The notes: generated by a model not told the origin, from the sequence alone. DNA of 64,000 nucleotides from [Actinomadura] parvosata subsp. kistnae (GCF_900323885.1 NZ_OOHJ01000017.1:1-64000), one strand, 5' to 3'. Numbered from the stretch's first letter, positions 45,012 to 56,742 are shown. Translations and numbers: made by a program.

Positions 45012-45874
45012 TCCCGCCCCACATCCCGGTGGCTCACCTGTACTTCCATGCCGCGGTCGCGCAGCCGGGCGGCCACCTGCTCGGCCATGGCCACGCTGCG
45101 GTGCTTGCCGCCCGTGCAGCCGACCGCCAGCGTCGCGTAGCTCTTGCCCTCGCGCGCGTATCCGGCGGCGACGACCTGCAGCACCTCCTCGTACGCGTCG
45201 AGGAACTCCTTGGCCCCCGGCTGCCCGAGCACGTAGTCGCTGACCGCCGGGTCGAGCCCGTTCATCGGCCGCAGCTCGGGCACCCAGTGCGGGTTGGGCA
45301 GGAACCGGCAGTCGACCACGAGGTCGGCGTCGACCGGCAGGCCGTACTTGAACCCGAAGGACACGACGTTGAGCCGCAGCCCGGGCCGGTCCTCGCCGCC
45401 GAAGTAGGCGACGATCTTGTTGCGCAGGTCGTGGACGTTGTGGGTGGAGGTGTCGATGACGAGGTCGGCGTTGGCGCGCACCTCACGCAGGATGCCCCGC
45501 TCGCGGGTGATCCCGTCGACGAGCCGGCCCTCGCCCTGCAGCGGGTGGGGCCTGCGCACGTTCTCGAACCTGCGCACCAGCTCCTCGTCACTGGCCTCCA
45601 GGAACACCACGCGCACGCGCACGCCGCGCCCCTCGAGCTCCTCGATGGCGGCGTTGAGGTCGGTGGTGAAGGCGAGGCTGCGCACGTCGACGACGGCGGC
45701 GACCTTGTCGGCGGCCAGCTTGACCTTGCCCGCCTCCTCCGCCATCGCGAACAGCAGCCCGGGCGGCAGGTTGTCGATGACGAACCAGCCCAGGTCCTCA
45801 AGCGCCTTGGCGGCGGTGCTGCGCCCCGCCCCGGACATGCCGGTGACGATGACGAACGCCGGCTCGGTGCTCAT
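45008..45874 (-). CDS. rapZ: RapZ-family nucleotide-binding adaptor (YvcJ-like)
   Basis: Protein of 288 residues. Walker A GMSGAGRSTAAKALEDLG near residue 11 and the C-terminal domain GCTGGKHRSVAMAEQVA near 250 define the family. In E. coli RapZ controls glmS through small RNA decay; Gram-positive homologues bind and hydrolyse nucleotides, and their targets are less clear. The ATG at 45874 removes 15 residues that do not resemble the family. Coupled to yvcK. Confidence 0.93.
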   Translation of the reverse strand: MSTEPAFVIVTGMSGAGRSTAAKALEDLGWFVIDNLPPGLLFAMAEEAGKVKLAADKVAAVVDVRSLAFTTDLNAAIEELEGRGVRVRVVFLEASDEELVRRFENVRRPHPLQGEGRLVDGITRERGILREVRANADLVIDTSTHNVHDLRNKIVAYFGGEDRPGLRLNVVSFGFKYGLPVDADLVVDCRFLPNPHWVPELRPMNGLDPAVSDYVLGQPGAKEFLDAYEEVLQVVAAGYAREGKSYATLAVGCTGGKHRSVAMAEQVAARLRDRGMEVQVSHRDVGRE

Positions 45875-45929
45875 CGCCCCACCCAGGTACTTCCACTCGG
45901 ACTTTGACCACCTTGGCATCCTGACGAGA

Positions 45930-47912
45930 TCAAGGTGACTCTCCCTTCAGCGTCGACACGATGACCTCGGCGATGGACGGGCCGATGCCGGGAACCTCGC
46001 AGATTTCGGCGGCAGTGGCCTCGCGTAGCTTCTTCACGGAGCCGAAGTGCTTGAGCAGCGCCTGCCTGCGCGCCGGCCCGAGGCCGGGCACGCCGTCGAG
46101 CGCGCTCTCCTTCACCGTCTTGGACCTCTTGGAACGATGGTAGGTGATGGCGAACCTGTGTGCTTCGTCTCGGACCCGTTGCAGGAGGTAGAGACCCTCA
46201 CTTGAACGAGGCATGATCACCGGCTGGTCGTCGCCGGGCAGCCACACCTCCTCCAGCCGCTTGGCCAGCCCGCACACCGACACGTCGTCGATGCCGAGCT
46301 CGTCGAGCGCCCGCTGCGCGGCGGCGGCCTGCGGGCCGGCGCCGTCGACGACGAGCAGGTTGGGCGGGTAGGCGAACTTGCGCGGCCGGCCCGTCTCGGG
46401 GTCGATCGGGCCGTGCGCGCCCTCGCCTTCCACGGCGCCCTCCGCGGCGTCCTCCGCGGCGTCCTCGGCGGTGCCGCCCTGGTCGGCGGCCAGCTCGCCG
46501 GTCGCGGAGCGTTCCTCCAGGTAGCGGCGGAACCGGCGCATGATCACCTCGTGGATCGAGGCGACGTCGCCCTCCTTGGTCTTGACGGCGAAGCGGCGGT
46601 ATTCGCTCTTGCGCGCCAGGCCGTCCTCGAAGACCACCATGGAAGCCACGACGTTCTCGCCCTGGAGGTGGGAGACGTCGTAGCACTCGATGCGCAGCGG
46701 CGCCTGGTCGAGGCCGAGCGCGTCGGCGATCTCCTGCAGCGCCTTGCTGCGGGTGGTCAGGTCGCTCGCCCGGCGGATCTTGTGCTGGGCCAGCGACTCC
46801 TTGGCGTTGCGCTCGACGGTCTCCATGAGGGAGCGCTTGTCGCCGCGCTGCGGCACGCGTACCTCGACGCGGGCGCGCCGCTGCTCGGTGAGCAGCTCGG
46901 CGACGGCCTCGTGGTCGGGCGGCAGCGCGGGCACCAGCACCTCGCGCGGCATCGCGTCGGGGCTCGCCTCGGCGTACATCTGCAGCAGGAACTGCTCGAC
47001 CAGCTCGCCGGGCGAGCTCTCCTCGACCTTGTCGACCACCCAGCCGCGCTGGCCGCGGATGCGCCCGCCGCGCACGTAGAAGACCTGGACGGCGGCTTCG
47101 AGCGGGTCTTCCGCCAGCGCGATCACGTCGGCGTCGGTGCCCTCGCCGAGCACCACGGCCTGCTTCTCCAGCGCCCGCTGCAACGCCTGGATGTCGTCGC
47201 GCAGCCGGGCCGCCCGCTCGTACTCCTGCTCGGCGGCGGCCTCGCGCATCTCCTTCTCCAGCCGCTTGATGAAGCGGCCGGTGTTGCCCGCCATGAAGTC
47301 GCAGAAGTCCTCGGCCAGCGCGCGGTGCTCGTCGGGGGTGACCCGGCCGACGCAGGGGGCCGAGCACTTGTCGATGTAGCCGAGCAGGCACGGCCGGCCG
47401 ATCTGCCCGGCCCGCTTGAACACCCCGCTGCTGCACGTGCGCACCGGGAAGACCCGCAGCAGCAGGTCGACGGTCTCGCGGATGGCCCAGGCGTGGGAGT
47501 AGGGCCCGAAGTAACGGGTGCCCTTGCGCTTGGCTCCGCGCATGACCTGCACGCGCGGGAAGTCGTCGCCCATCGTCACTGCGAGGTAAGGGTAGGACTT
47601 GTCGTCGCGGTACTTGACGTTGAAGCGGGGGTCGAACTCCTTGATCCAGGAGTATTCGAGCTGCAGCGCCTCCACCTCGGTGCCGACGACCGTCCAGTCG
47701 ACGTCGGCGGCGGTGGTCAGCATCGTCTGGGTGCGCGGGTGCAGGGCGGAGAAGTCGGCGAAGTAGGAATTGAGCCGCTGACGCAGGCTCTTGGCCTTGC
47801 CGACGTAGATCACCCTGCCGTGCGCGTCCCTGAACCGGTAGACCCCGGGGGACTCGGGGATGGAGCCCGGCTTCGGCCGGAAGCTCAAGGTGCTAGCCGC
47901 TGATCTCGCCAC
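45930..47912 (-). CDS. uvrC: UvrABC system protein C
   Basis: Protein of 660 residues. GIY-YIG nuclease at the start (PESPGVYRFRDAHGRVIYVGKAKSLRQRL), the four-cysteine region CLLGYIDKCSAPCVG near 175, a UVR helix pair (AAEQEYERAARLRDDIQALQ) near 213, the RNase H-like endonuclease (YDVSHLQGENVVASMVVF) near 411, and a C-terminal HhH2 (VPGLGPARRQALLKHFGS). An acidic Ala/Glu insert near 480-505 (EDAAEDAAEGAVEGEG) is not in most homologues. GTG start at 47912. Confidence 0.96.
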   Translation of the reverse strand: MARSAASTLSFRPKPGSIPESPGVYRFRDAHGRVIYVGKAKSLRQRLNSYFADFSALHPRTQTMLTTAADVDWTVVGTEVEALQLEYSWIKEFDPRFNVKYRDDKSYPYLAVTMGDDFPRVQVMRGAKRKGTRYFGPYSHAWAIRETVDLLLRVFPVRTCSSGVFKRAGQIGRPCLLGYIDKCSAPCVGRVTPDEHRALAEDFCDFMAGNTGRFIKRLEKEMREAAAEQEYERAARLRDDIQALQRALEKQAVVLGEGTDADVIALAEDPLEAAVQVFYVRGGRIRGQRGWVVDKVEESSPGELVEQFLLQMYAEASPDAMPREVLVPALPPDHEAVAELLTEQRRARVEVRVPQRGDKRSLMETVERNAKESLAQHKIRRASDLTTRSKALQEIADALGLDQAPLRIECYDVSHLQGENVVASMVVFEDGLARKSEYRRFAVKTKEGDVASIHEVIMRRFRRYLEERSATGELAADQGGTAEDAAEDAAEGAVEGEGAHGPIDPETGRPRKFAYPPNLLVVDGAGPQAAAAQRALDELGIDDVSVCGLAKRLEEVWLPGDDQPVIMPRSSEGLYLLQRVRDEAHRFAITYHRSKRSKTVKESALDGVPGLGPARRQALLKHFGSVKKLREATAAEICEVPGIGPSIAEVIVSTLKGESP

Positions 47913-47944
47913 GCAATCAGCCTAGTAGCCCCTACCGACAAGGT

Positions 47945-47979
47945 CGCCCGCCGTACTCTTCGCGACCGTACGGCGGGCG
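47945..47979. terminator. Hairpin after the Rieske genes, before uvrC
   Basis: A 12-bp perfect inverted repeat (47945-47956 with 47968-47979) with an 11-nt loop sits just after the stop of the first Rieske gene on the minus strand. No T-tract follows. It probably ends the Rieske transcript and insulates uvrC. Confidence 0.55.
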
Positions 47980-47987
47980 CACCCCGG

Positions 47988-48467
47988 CTAGGCCAGCATG
48001 ATCTGGTCGTTCTCCACCTTGATCTGCTGGGCGGCCAGCGGCTTCTCGGCCGGTCCGGCCGTGACGGAGCCGTCGGTGATGGCGAACTTGCTGTTGTGGC
48101 ACGGGCACACGATCGCGTCGCCCTCGACGCTGCCGACCGGGCAGCCCTTGTGCGTGCAGATCGCGCTGAACGCCTTGAACTCCCCGGCCGTCGGCTGCGT
48201 CACCACGACCTTCTGGTCCTTGAAGACCGTGCCTCCGCCGACGGGGATGTCGGCGGTCTTGGCCAGCGCGCCGCCTGCCTGCGGTGCGCTGGACGCTGAC
48301 GTGCTCGCGCCCGACTGCGGCGCGCTGGATTCCGCGCCGGATCCGGCGGTGGGTGCCGCGGTCGTCGCGGTGTCGGTGCCGCCGCTGCACGCGGTGAGCG
48401 CGAGCGCCAGGCCACCCGCTCCGACGCTTGCGAACACCGCCCTGCGACTCTGAAGGTCATCTGCCAT
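47988..48467 (-). CDS. Rieske 2Fe-2S lipoprotein (copy 1)
   Basis: Protein of 159 residues. The N-terminus has twin arginines and a lipobox (QSRRAVFASVGAGG, then LALTAC), pointing to Tat export and lipid anchoring. A Ser/Ala/Gly-rich linker follows, then the Rieske site CTHKGC...CPCHNSKF. It is much shorter than QcrA and has no transmembrane bundle, so it is not the cytochrome bc complex subunit. It forms a tandem set with copies 2 and 3. Electron partner unknown. Confidence 0.88.
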   Translation of the reverse strand: MADDLQSRRAVFASVGAGGLALALTACSGGTDTATTAAPTAGSGAESSAPQSGASTSASSAPQAGGALAKTADIPVGGGTVFKDQKVVVTQPTAGEFKAFSAICTHKGCPVGSVEGDAIVCPCHNSKFAITDGSVTAGPAEKPLAAQQIKVENDQIMLA

Positions 48468-48598
48468 GCAGCTCACCCAAGCGAACCAAGGTGAGAAAAT
48501 CATGAGACCTTTCTCAGTCGATTCTGATCTTCTCACCGTCGCTCAGGCGCATCGGACCTGCTCACCGCCGGTCAGCCTCTGTCCGATCCGGCCGGCGC

Positions 48599-49060
48599 TC
48601 AGGCGAGCCTGATCTTCTCGCCGTCCACCTCGATCTGCTTCTCCTCAAGAGGAGAGCCCGCGGGGCCGTCCTGCACCGAGCCGTCGCTGATGCTGAACTT
48701 GCTGCCGTGGCAGGGGCAGTTGATCGTCTTGTTCGACACCGTGGCGACCGTGCAGCCCTGGTGCGTGCAGACCGCGCTGAACGCCTTGAACTCCCCGGCC
48801 GTCGGCTGCGTCACCACGACCTTCTGGCTCTTGAAGATCTTCCCGCCGCCCTCGGGGATGTCGCTGGTGTCGGCCAGCGCCTTGGCGCCCTTGGCCTCGC
48901 CCTTCTTCTTGGGCGCGTCAGACGACGGCTCCTCGGCCGCGGGTGCGTCGACCTCCGCGTCCGTGGTCGGCGAGCCGTAGCTCGCGCAGGCCGTCAGAAC
49001 CGCCGCGAGCCCGGCGCTCCCGGCACCGAACACCACTGTCCGGCGCGTCGTTTCCGTCAT
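48599..49060 (-). CDS. Rieske 2Fe-2S lipoprotein (copy 2)
   Basis: Protein of 153 residues. Signal TRRTVVFGAGSAGLAAVLTAC combines twin arginine and lipobox. The linker is rich in Ala/Glu/Lys. The Rieske ligands are CTHQGC and CPCHGSKF. The stretch KVVVTQPTAGEFKAFSA is identical to copy 1, so the duplication seems fairly recent or constrained. GGGAGGA precedes the ATG at 49060, fixing the start. Confidence 0.9.
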   Translation of the reverse strand: MTETTRRTVVFGAGSAGLAAVLTACASYGSPTTDAEVDAPAAEEPSSDAPKKKGEAKGAKALADTSDIPEGGGKIFKSQKVVVTQPTAGEFKAFSAVCTHQGCTVATVSNKTINCPCHGSKFSISDGSVQDGPAGSPLEEKQIEVDGEKIRLA

Positions 49061-49163
49061 GGTGCGTCCTCCCAGATTGGCTTTCACTTCAGGTACGGCC
49101 AGCGCCCTCGCGCCGGTTCAGCGTGCCCGAGGCCAATCCGGTTCACTACGCACTATTACCTGT

Positions 49164-49568
49164 TCAGGCCACCACGATCCCGTCGCCCTCGACCTTGACC
49201 TGGAACGAGGCGAGCGGCGCGGACGCCGGCCCCTTGGTGGCCTGCCCGCTGTCGGCGGCGAACTCGCTGCCGTGGCAGGCGCACCTGATGACGTTGTCCT
49301 TGGGAGTGGAGACCGTGCAGCCCTTGTGCGTGCACGACGCGCTGAACGCCTTGAAGACGCCCTTCGCGGGCTGCGTCACCACGACCTTCAGGTCCTCGAT
49401 CAGCTTGCCGCCGCCCACGGGCACCTCGGCGGTCTTCGCCAGCACCTTGCCCTTGAGGCTCGGCTTGGCCTGCGCCCCGCCCGCGCCGCAGGCCGTCAGC
49501 GCCAGCCCGCATGCGGTCACTCCGGCCGTGCCCAGCAGCTCCCGACGTCCCAGCCCGGTTTCCGACAT
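49164..49568 (-). CDS. Rieske 2Fe-2S lipoprotein (copy 3)
   Basis: Protein of 134 residues, the shortest and most diverged of the three. GRRELLGTAGVTACG and LALTAC give a Tat-type signal with lipobox. Rieske ligands CTHKGC and CACHGSEF replace the usual CPCH; the Ala between Cys and Cys could shift the redox potential. The linker is short (AGGAQAKPSLKGK). It is the first gene of the tandem array on the minus strand, divergent from a DUF2306 protein. Confidence 0.9.
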   Translation of the reverse strand: MSETGLGRRELLGTAGVTACGLALTACGAGGAQAKPSLKGKVLAKTAEVPVGGGKLIEDLKVVVTQPAKGVFKAFSASCTHKGCTVSTPKDNVIRCACHGSEFAADSGQATKGPASAPLASFQVKVEGDGIVVA

Positions 49569-49725
49569 GGCTCCGCCCCCGATCGTGCGTGTTCGTCCGT
49601 GCTCGCACCCCGTGTCGCCTTTTGCCCCCCGTGGGTGCTGCCGTTACCAGCGTATTGACGCGACCCCCCGGTCCGGTCAGCGGGTGGTAGGCCGGTGGTC
49701 AGCGGGGCACCTCAGGCTTCCGGTC

Positions 49726-50448
49726 ATGACTCTTTCGACCGAACGGCCGCCCGCCGCCCCCGCCTCCGAGCCCGCCCGTCCGCGCTGGTGGCGGCGGCCC
49801 TGGGTGGCGCCGCTGATGGTGGTGGCGGCCGCGTTCCTGGCGTTCTCGCTGCCGCCGTACCTGTCGCTGGACCCCGCGCAGTCGCGCGTGCCCGCTCCCG
49901 ACTTCTTCCCGCCGCACTTCGTGGTGCTGTCCCTGCACGTGGTGTTCGGGTCGATCGCGATGATCACGTGCTGCCTGCAGATCTGGCCGTGGTTCCGCGC
50001 CCGTTTCCCGCGCGCGCACCGCAGGATCGGCCGCGTGTACGTGTTCGGCGGCTGCCTGCCGAGCGGGCTGCTGGGCCTGACGGTGGGGCTGGCGACGCCG
50101 TACGGGCCGGTCACCATGGCCAGCGACGTCATGCTGGCGCTGCTGTGGCTCGGCTGCACGCTGGCGGGATGGCGGATGGCCAGGCGGCGGCGGTTCGCCG
50201 ATCACCGCCGGTGGATGGTGCGCAGCTTCGCCCTGACGATGTCCATCATCACCAACCGGCTCTACAGCGTGCTGTTCGTGATCCTGCTGGAGCCGCAGCT
50301 CGCGACCACGTTCCACGGCGACGTGTCCTTGTACGTGAGCACGGTGGCCGCGCTGGCCGCCTGGCTCGGCTGGACGCTGCCGCTGCTGGCCGCCGAGTGG
50401 TGGCTGGAGCGCACCGCCGCCGCCCGGCGCCGCCGGCGCACGTCCTGA
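49726..50448 (+). CDS. DUF2306-type integral membrane protein
   Basis: Protein of 240 residues with about six helices. HVVFGSIAMITCCLQIWPWFRARFPRAHRRIGRVYVF contains the conserved His and Arg-rich loop of the DUF2306 family, and RRRRFADHRRWMVRSFALTM is the second conserved loop. The family is uncharacterised; conserved histidines suggest heme or metal binding, but this is inference. Start ATG at 49726. Followed by a GC-rich hairpin and convergent with uvrA. Confidence 0.8.
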   Translation: MTLSTERPPAAPASEPARPRWWRRPWVAPLMVVAAAFLAFSLPPYLSLDPAQSRVPAPDFFPPHFVVLSLHVVFGSIAMITCCLQIWPWFRARFPRAHRRIGRVYVFGGCLPSGLLGLTVGLATPYGPVTMASDVMLALLWLGCTLAGWRMARRRRFADHRRWMVRSFALTMSIITNRLYSVLFVILLEPQLATTFHGDVSLYVSTVAALAAWLGWTLPLLAAEWWLERTAAARRRRRTS

Positions 50449-50450
50449 CG

Positions 50451-50477
50451 CCCGCCCGCCCCTCGGGGACGGGCGGG
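50451..50477. terminator. GC-rich hairpin after the DUF2306 gene
   Basis: CCCGCCCGCCCC can pair with GGGGACGGGCGGG with one bulged A and a short TC loop. It starts 2 bp after the stop codon. It lacks a T-tract and is likely a terminator in this GC context. Confidence 0.5.
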
Positions 50478-50518
50478 TGCCACGCGACGAGCCCGATCAG
50501 CCCGCTCAATGCGCTCGT

Positions 50519-50567
50519 GCGCTAGGTGCGCTAGGTGCGCTCAGCGCGCTCGCTGCGCTCAGTGCGG

Positions 50568-50572
<5 letters not shown>
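50519..50572. repeat. 9-bp tandem repeat at the 3' end of uvrA
   Basis: Six 9-bp units follow GCG(C/G)TNNNY: GCGCTAGGT twice, then GCGCTCAGC, GCGCTCGCT, GCGCTCAGT and GCGGTCAGT. The uvrA stop codon (50568-50570, minus strand) lies inside the last unit. A partial unit precedes the array. Confidence 0.75.
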
Positions 50573-53408
<2,836 letters not shown>

Positions 53409-53625
53409 GGCGATCCCGGAAGTCGAAAGGCGGATAGGTCCACGGGGGATGGTAGACGGCGGCTCCGACAATTTCGGCGGCCCGCATCGCGGGCCGGCGA
53501 AAATCCGTCCCTCACAGGTTACGGCCAACTCCCCATAGGACGGAGCCCTTCAACATTCAACCTCGTGACCTGCGGTTTTATGCCCGCCCTGGCACCAGCC
53601 ACCCTAGGTGGGAAAATCCGCAGGC

Positions 53626-54435
53626 ATGACCGTCCTCCCTGCGTTGCAGGCCGAGCTCGCCGCGGCCACCAACCAGCTCCTGGCCACGGCCGCGTCCCTC
53701 TCCGACGCCGACGTCACCGCCCCCTCCCTCCTGCCCGGCTGGACGAGGGGTCACGTCCTGGCCCACCTCGCCAGGAACGCCGACTCCTCCATCAACCTCC
53801 TGACCTGGGCGAGAACCGGGGTCCGCACCCCCCAGTACCCCTCGTACGAGGCCAGGACCGCCGAGATCGAGGCCGCTCGCCGCCGTTCCGCGGCCCAGCT
53901 GCTCGCCGACGTCGAGGACGGGGCCGCCCGCTTCGCCGCCGCCGTCCGCGACCTGCCCGCCCACGCGTGGTCCGTCCAGGTGGAGGGCATGCGCCCGCCA
54001 CCCCACCCCGCCTGGTACGTGCTCGTCCGCCGCCTGCGCGAGGTCGGCTTCCACCACGTGGACCTGGCCGCCGGATACGGCCCCGCGGACTGGCCCGCCT
54101 CGTTCGTCCGCAGGGAGCTGGCCGACTGCCGCCGCACCTGGCCCGCGGAGCCCGGCACCATCGGCCAGATCGTGCTCCGGGAGCACGACGCCGACGGCGG
54201 CGAGCGGGCCGAGGTGTGGCCCGGCCTCGGCCGCGGCCCGGCCGTGACCGGCACGCCACGCGACATGCTGGCCTGGCTCACCGGCAGGTCCAAGGGACAG
54301 GGGGTTAGTCTGTTGCCCGCGGGGCAGTCGCATGTGCCAGGTCCCGGGGGCGTCGATCTTCCAGTGCCGCCACCGTGGCTGTCGATGCCGGCCCCCGCTG
54401 ATCTACCCGCGACGCCCCCGAAGGACTACCCATGA
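53626..54435 (+). CDS. Mycothiol-dependent maleylpyruvate isomerase-type protein
   Basis: Protein of 269 residues of the MDMPI/DinB-like four-helix fold. The metal-site helix is LPGWTRGHVLAHLARNADS near residue 31-50, with a second His in EVGFHHVDLAAGY near 145. Many such proteins use mycothiol as cofactor, consistent with an actinomycete host. A Pro-rich C-terminal tail follows the domain. It precedes an MBL-fold gene with an ATGA overlap and is divergent from uvrA, an order often seen in actinomycetes. Substrate unknown. Confidence 0.85.
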   Translation: MTVLPALQAELAAATNQLLATAASLSDADVTAPSLLPGWTRGHVLAHLARNADSSINLLTWARTGVRTPQYPSYEARTAEIEAARRRSAAQLLADVEDGAARFAAAVRDLPAHAWSVQVEGMRPPPHPAWYVLVRRLREVGFHHVDLAAGYGPADWPASFVRRELADCRRTWPAEPGTIGQIVLREHDADGGERAEVWPGLGRGPAVTGTPRDMLAWLTGRSKGQGVSLLPAGQSHVPGPGGVDLPVPPPWLSMPAPADLPATPPKDYP

Positions 54436-55091
54436 CCTACACAGGTGACGTCCAGGTCGGCGGCCCCGCCGACGTGCGCGAGCTGCCCGCGCTGACGATC
54501 TGCAAGCTCGCCGTCGGCCCGTACGACAACAACGCCTATCTGCTGCGCTGCACCGAGACCGGCGAGAGCCTGCTCATCGACGCGGCGGCCGACGCCGACC
54601 GGCTGCTCGCCCTCATGGCCGACCAGCCCGTCTCCACGATCGTCACCACCCACCAGCACGGCGACCACTGGCAGGCCCTGGAGCAGGTGGCCAAGGTGAC
54701 GGGCGCGCAGGTCGTCGCCCACCCGCTCGACGCCCCCGCCCTGCCCGTCCCTGTCGACCGCACGGTCGAGCACGGCGACACGATCACGGTCGGCGCGGTC
54801 ACCCTGGAGGTCATCCACCTGCGGGGCCACACGCCCGGCTCGGTCGCCCTGCTGTACGACGGCGGCCCGGAAGCCGGCACCCACCTGTTCACCGGCGACT
54901 CCCTGTTCCCCGGCGGCGTCGGCAACACCCAGCAGGACCCCGAACGCTTCACCCGCCTCTACACGGACGTGGTGGAACGCATCTTCGACCGCCTCCCGGA
55001 CGAGACGTGGGTGTACCCGGGCCACGGCAAGGACACCACCCTGGGCGTGGAACGCCCCGCCCTCCCAGAATGGAAGGCGAGGGGCTGGTAG
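54432..55091 (+). CDS. MBL-fold metallo-hydrolase (glyoxalase II-like)
   Basis: Protein of 219 residues. The signature THQHGDHW near residue 74, a His in LRGHTPGSVALL near 133, the bridging Asp in FTGDSLFPGG near 157 and the last His in VYPGHGKDT near 196 complete the two-metal site. Size and motifs fit hydroxyacylglutathione hydrolase-like enzymes, possibly acting on mycothiol thioesters given the partner gene. The start overlaps the stop of the upstream gene (ATGA). Confidence 0.9.
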   Translation: MTYTGDVQVGGPADVRELPALTICKLAVGPYDNNAYLLRCTETGESLLIDAAADADRLLALMADQPVSTIVTTHQHGDHWQALEQVAKVTGAQVVAHPLDAPALPVPVDRTVEHGDTITVGAVTLEVIHLRGHTPGSVALLYDGGPEAGTHLFTGDSLFPGGVGNTQQDPERFTRLYTDVVERIFDRLPDETWVYPGHGKDTTLGVERPALPEWKARGW

Positions 55092-55581
55092 CCCGTCCGC
55101 TGACGTGCGGCGCACCCCTCACGGGGCGGCGCCGCACGCATCTTCCTGCCTGAACGACACCACCGCCCTCAGTACGTTCCGCATCGGAACGCCTCGGGGT
55201 GGCGACGAGCTTCACCCGCAGGACGCCTCCCAGCCCGGGACCCCTCCCGAACCTTGCCCTTCGCGAGCAGGACACCTCCCGGCCGGAACGCCTCCCGCAC
55301 CTCACCCTCGGAGAGCAGCGCCCTTCGCAGCCGAACACCTCGGGCAGGACACCTCTCGGGCAGGACACCTCTCGGGCAGGACACCTCTCGGGCAGGACAC
55401 CTCTCGGGCAGGACACCTCTCGGGCAGGACACCTCTCGGGCAGGGCGCCTGGCGGGCAGGGCGCTTGACGATCGTCAACGCCGCTGACTACCACCGCTGC
55501 CGACTGCCGACGCCCTGACCGGCGAACCCGCCGACCGGCGACCCCGCTGCGCGGCGAGGTCGCGTACCGGCGTGGTCCGGA
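55092..55581. other. Non-coding stretch holding a 16-bp tandem array
   Basis: No gene is supported. Several frames stay open through the array because the 16-bp unit is not a multiple of three, giving the same repetitive peptide in all frames, which argues against coding. Degenerate copies of the unit occur from about 55264 and after 55442. Confidence 0.6.
55347..55442. repeat. 16-bp minisatellite, six perfect copies
   Basis: GGACACCTCTCGGGCA is repeated six times without change (55347-55362 through 55427-55442). One diverged copy follows (55443-55458), and several weak copies lie upstream (around 55264-55346). There are no spacers, so it is not a CRISPR array. Copy number is likely variable between strains. 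Confidence 0.92.
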
Positions 55582-55857
55582 TCACTGGCGGGCGGCCAGC
55601 ACCCGCACGATCCGATCGGCCGCGAGGGCGGGATCGTCGGTCAGGCCGACGATCTCACCCCATGACCACCGGTAGAACCACCCCTCCGACAGGGGCACGC
55701 AGTCGACGGTCTCGGCCAGCATGTGCGTGTCGGGGTGGCTGATGCGCAACGCGGGCGGATGGGCCCGCAGCAGGGCGGTGAGCCCGCGTTGCTCAAGCTC
55801 GGTGGCCAGCTTGCCCAGATGGTACGTGCGCGTGTGCTCGCGCGGCGTGGCCGACAT
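55582..55857 (-). CDS. Small hypothetical protein
   Basis: Protein of 91 residues with normal, non-repetitive amino acid use. Features: RTYHLGKLATELEQRGLTALL, a central HPDTHMLAETVDCVPL, and GWFYRWSWGEIVG with four aromatic residues. No signal or membrane segment. Similar in style to small actinomycete proteins with an aromatic SEGWFYRWSWG-type motif. Function unknown. ATG at 55857; ribosome-binding site not clear. Confidence 0.65.
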   Translation of the reverse strand: MSATPREHTRTYHLGKLATELEQRGLTALLRAHPPALRISHPDTHMLAETVDCVPLSEGWFYRWSWGEIVGLTDDPALAADRIVRVLAARQ

Positions 55858-55908
55858 GGCTCCATCAAAGCCGAAGTATGACGAAAAATCCCGTCACTTA
55901 CGGATCGG

Positions 55909-56742
55909 TTAGCCTTTGTAGTGCCCGATGCGCTCGGCTTCCCTGCGCTGCTCGCGCTTGTAGAACAGCACCCGCAACGGAATGGCCGCCACGAGCGCGA
56001 TCTGCATGGTCGCCCCGATCTTGATGGGCAGGTCGCCCCCTTCGGGCCAGGCCACCCAGAACATCAGGAACGCCACGTTCACCATGATCCAGCCGAGGAC
56101 GACGGCGGCGAGCTGCCCCTTCGGCTTCGGGTACTCGATGCGGCTGACCATCAGCCACGCCACGCCGAGCACGGCCAGCAGCGACCAGATGCTCGGCTGG
56201 AACAGCAGCACGATGGAGATCACGGTCATGGCGCCCATCGGGATGGGCAGGCCCATGAAGTCGCCGCTCTTGGTCTTGACGCAGGCGAACCTGGCCAGGC
56301 GTACGACACCGGCGACGAGCACGGCCGCCGCCGCGGCCAGCACCGCCGTGAACGGCACCTGCTGCGTGAACCCGCCCCAGATCACGACCATGAACGCGGG
56401 CGCGAACCCGAAGCTGATGACGTCGGCGAGGTTGTCGAGCTCGGCGCCCATCGCGGAGGCGCGGAAGCGCCGCGCGACGAGCCCGTCGAACAGGTCGCAG
56501 GTCGCGCCGATGAGCAGCAGCACGATCGCGGTCGCGAAGTAGCTCGGCGCCGGCGTGAACCGCCCGCCGTCGACCTGGAGCTGCTGGATGGCTGAGTAGG
56601 CCAGCACGCACACCGCGAGGAAGCCGCAGACGGCGTTGCCGAGGGAGAGCGAGTCGGCGGCGGACAGGCGGAACGCCTTGCCCACGGGGCCGCGCGGCTC
56701 CTCCTCTTCCGCCTGCCAGCTACCGGCGTCAGCCGCGGTCAA
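55909..56742 (-). CDS. pssA: CDP-diacylglycerol-serine O-phosphatidyltransferase
   Basis: Membrane protein of 277 residues. The CDP-alcohol phosphatidyltransferase motif DLFDGLVARRFRASAMGAE followed by LDNLADVISFG gives the D-G-x2-A-R-x8-G-x3-D-x3-D pattern near residues 83-105. About seven to eight helices. TTG start at 56742, overlapping the psd 3' end by 14 bp. With psd it makes phosphatidylethanolamine from CDP-diacylglycerol and serine. Confidence 0.92.
   Translation of the reverse strand: MTAADAGSWQAEEEEPRGPVGKAFRLSAADSLSLGNAVCGFLAVCVLAYSAIQQLQVDGGRFTPAPSYFATAIVLLLIGATCDLFDGLVARRFRASAMGAELDNLADVISFGFAPAFMVVIWGGFTQQVPFTAVLAAAAAVLVAGVVRLARFACVKTKSGDFMGLPIPMGAMTVISIVLLFQPSIWSLLAVLGVAWLMVSRIEYPKPKGQLAAVVLGWIMVNVAFLMFWVAWPEGGDLPIKIGATMQIALVAAIPLRVLFYKREQRREAERIGHYKG

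Noticed and set aside
53409..53625. LexA-type SOS box before uvrA
   Set aside because: No GAAC/GTTC-type palindrome of the actinobacterial LexA consensus was found in the divergent region.
55347..55458. CRISPR-like array
   Set aside because: Units are directly adjacent, with no spacers and no cas genes nearby. It is a tandem repeat.
55105..55518. Repetitive peptide (RTPLGQDTSRAGHLSG type) read from the 16-bp array
   Set aside because: The same peptide arises in all three frames because the unit is 16 bp, and there is no ribosome-binding site. It is treated as non-coding.
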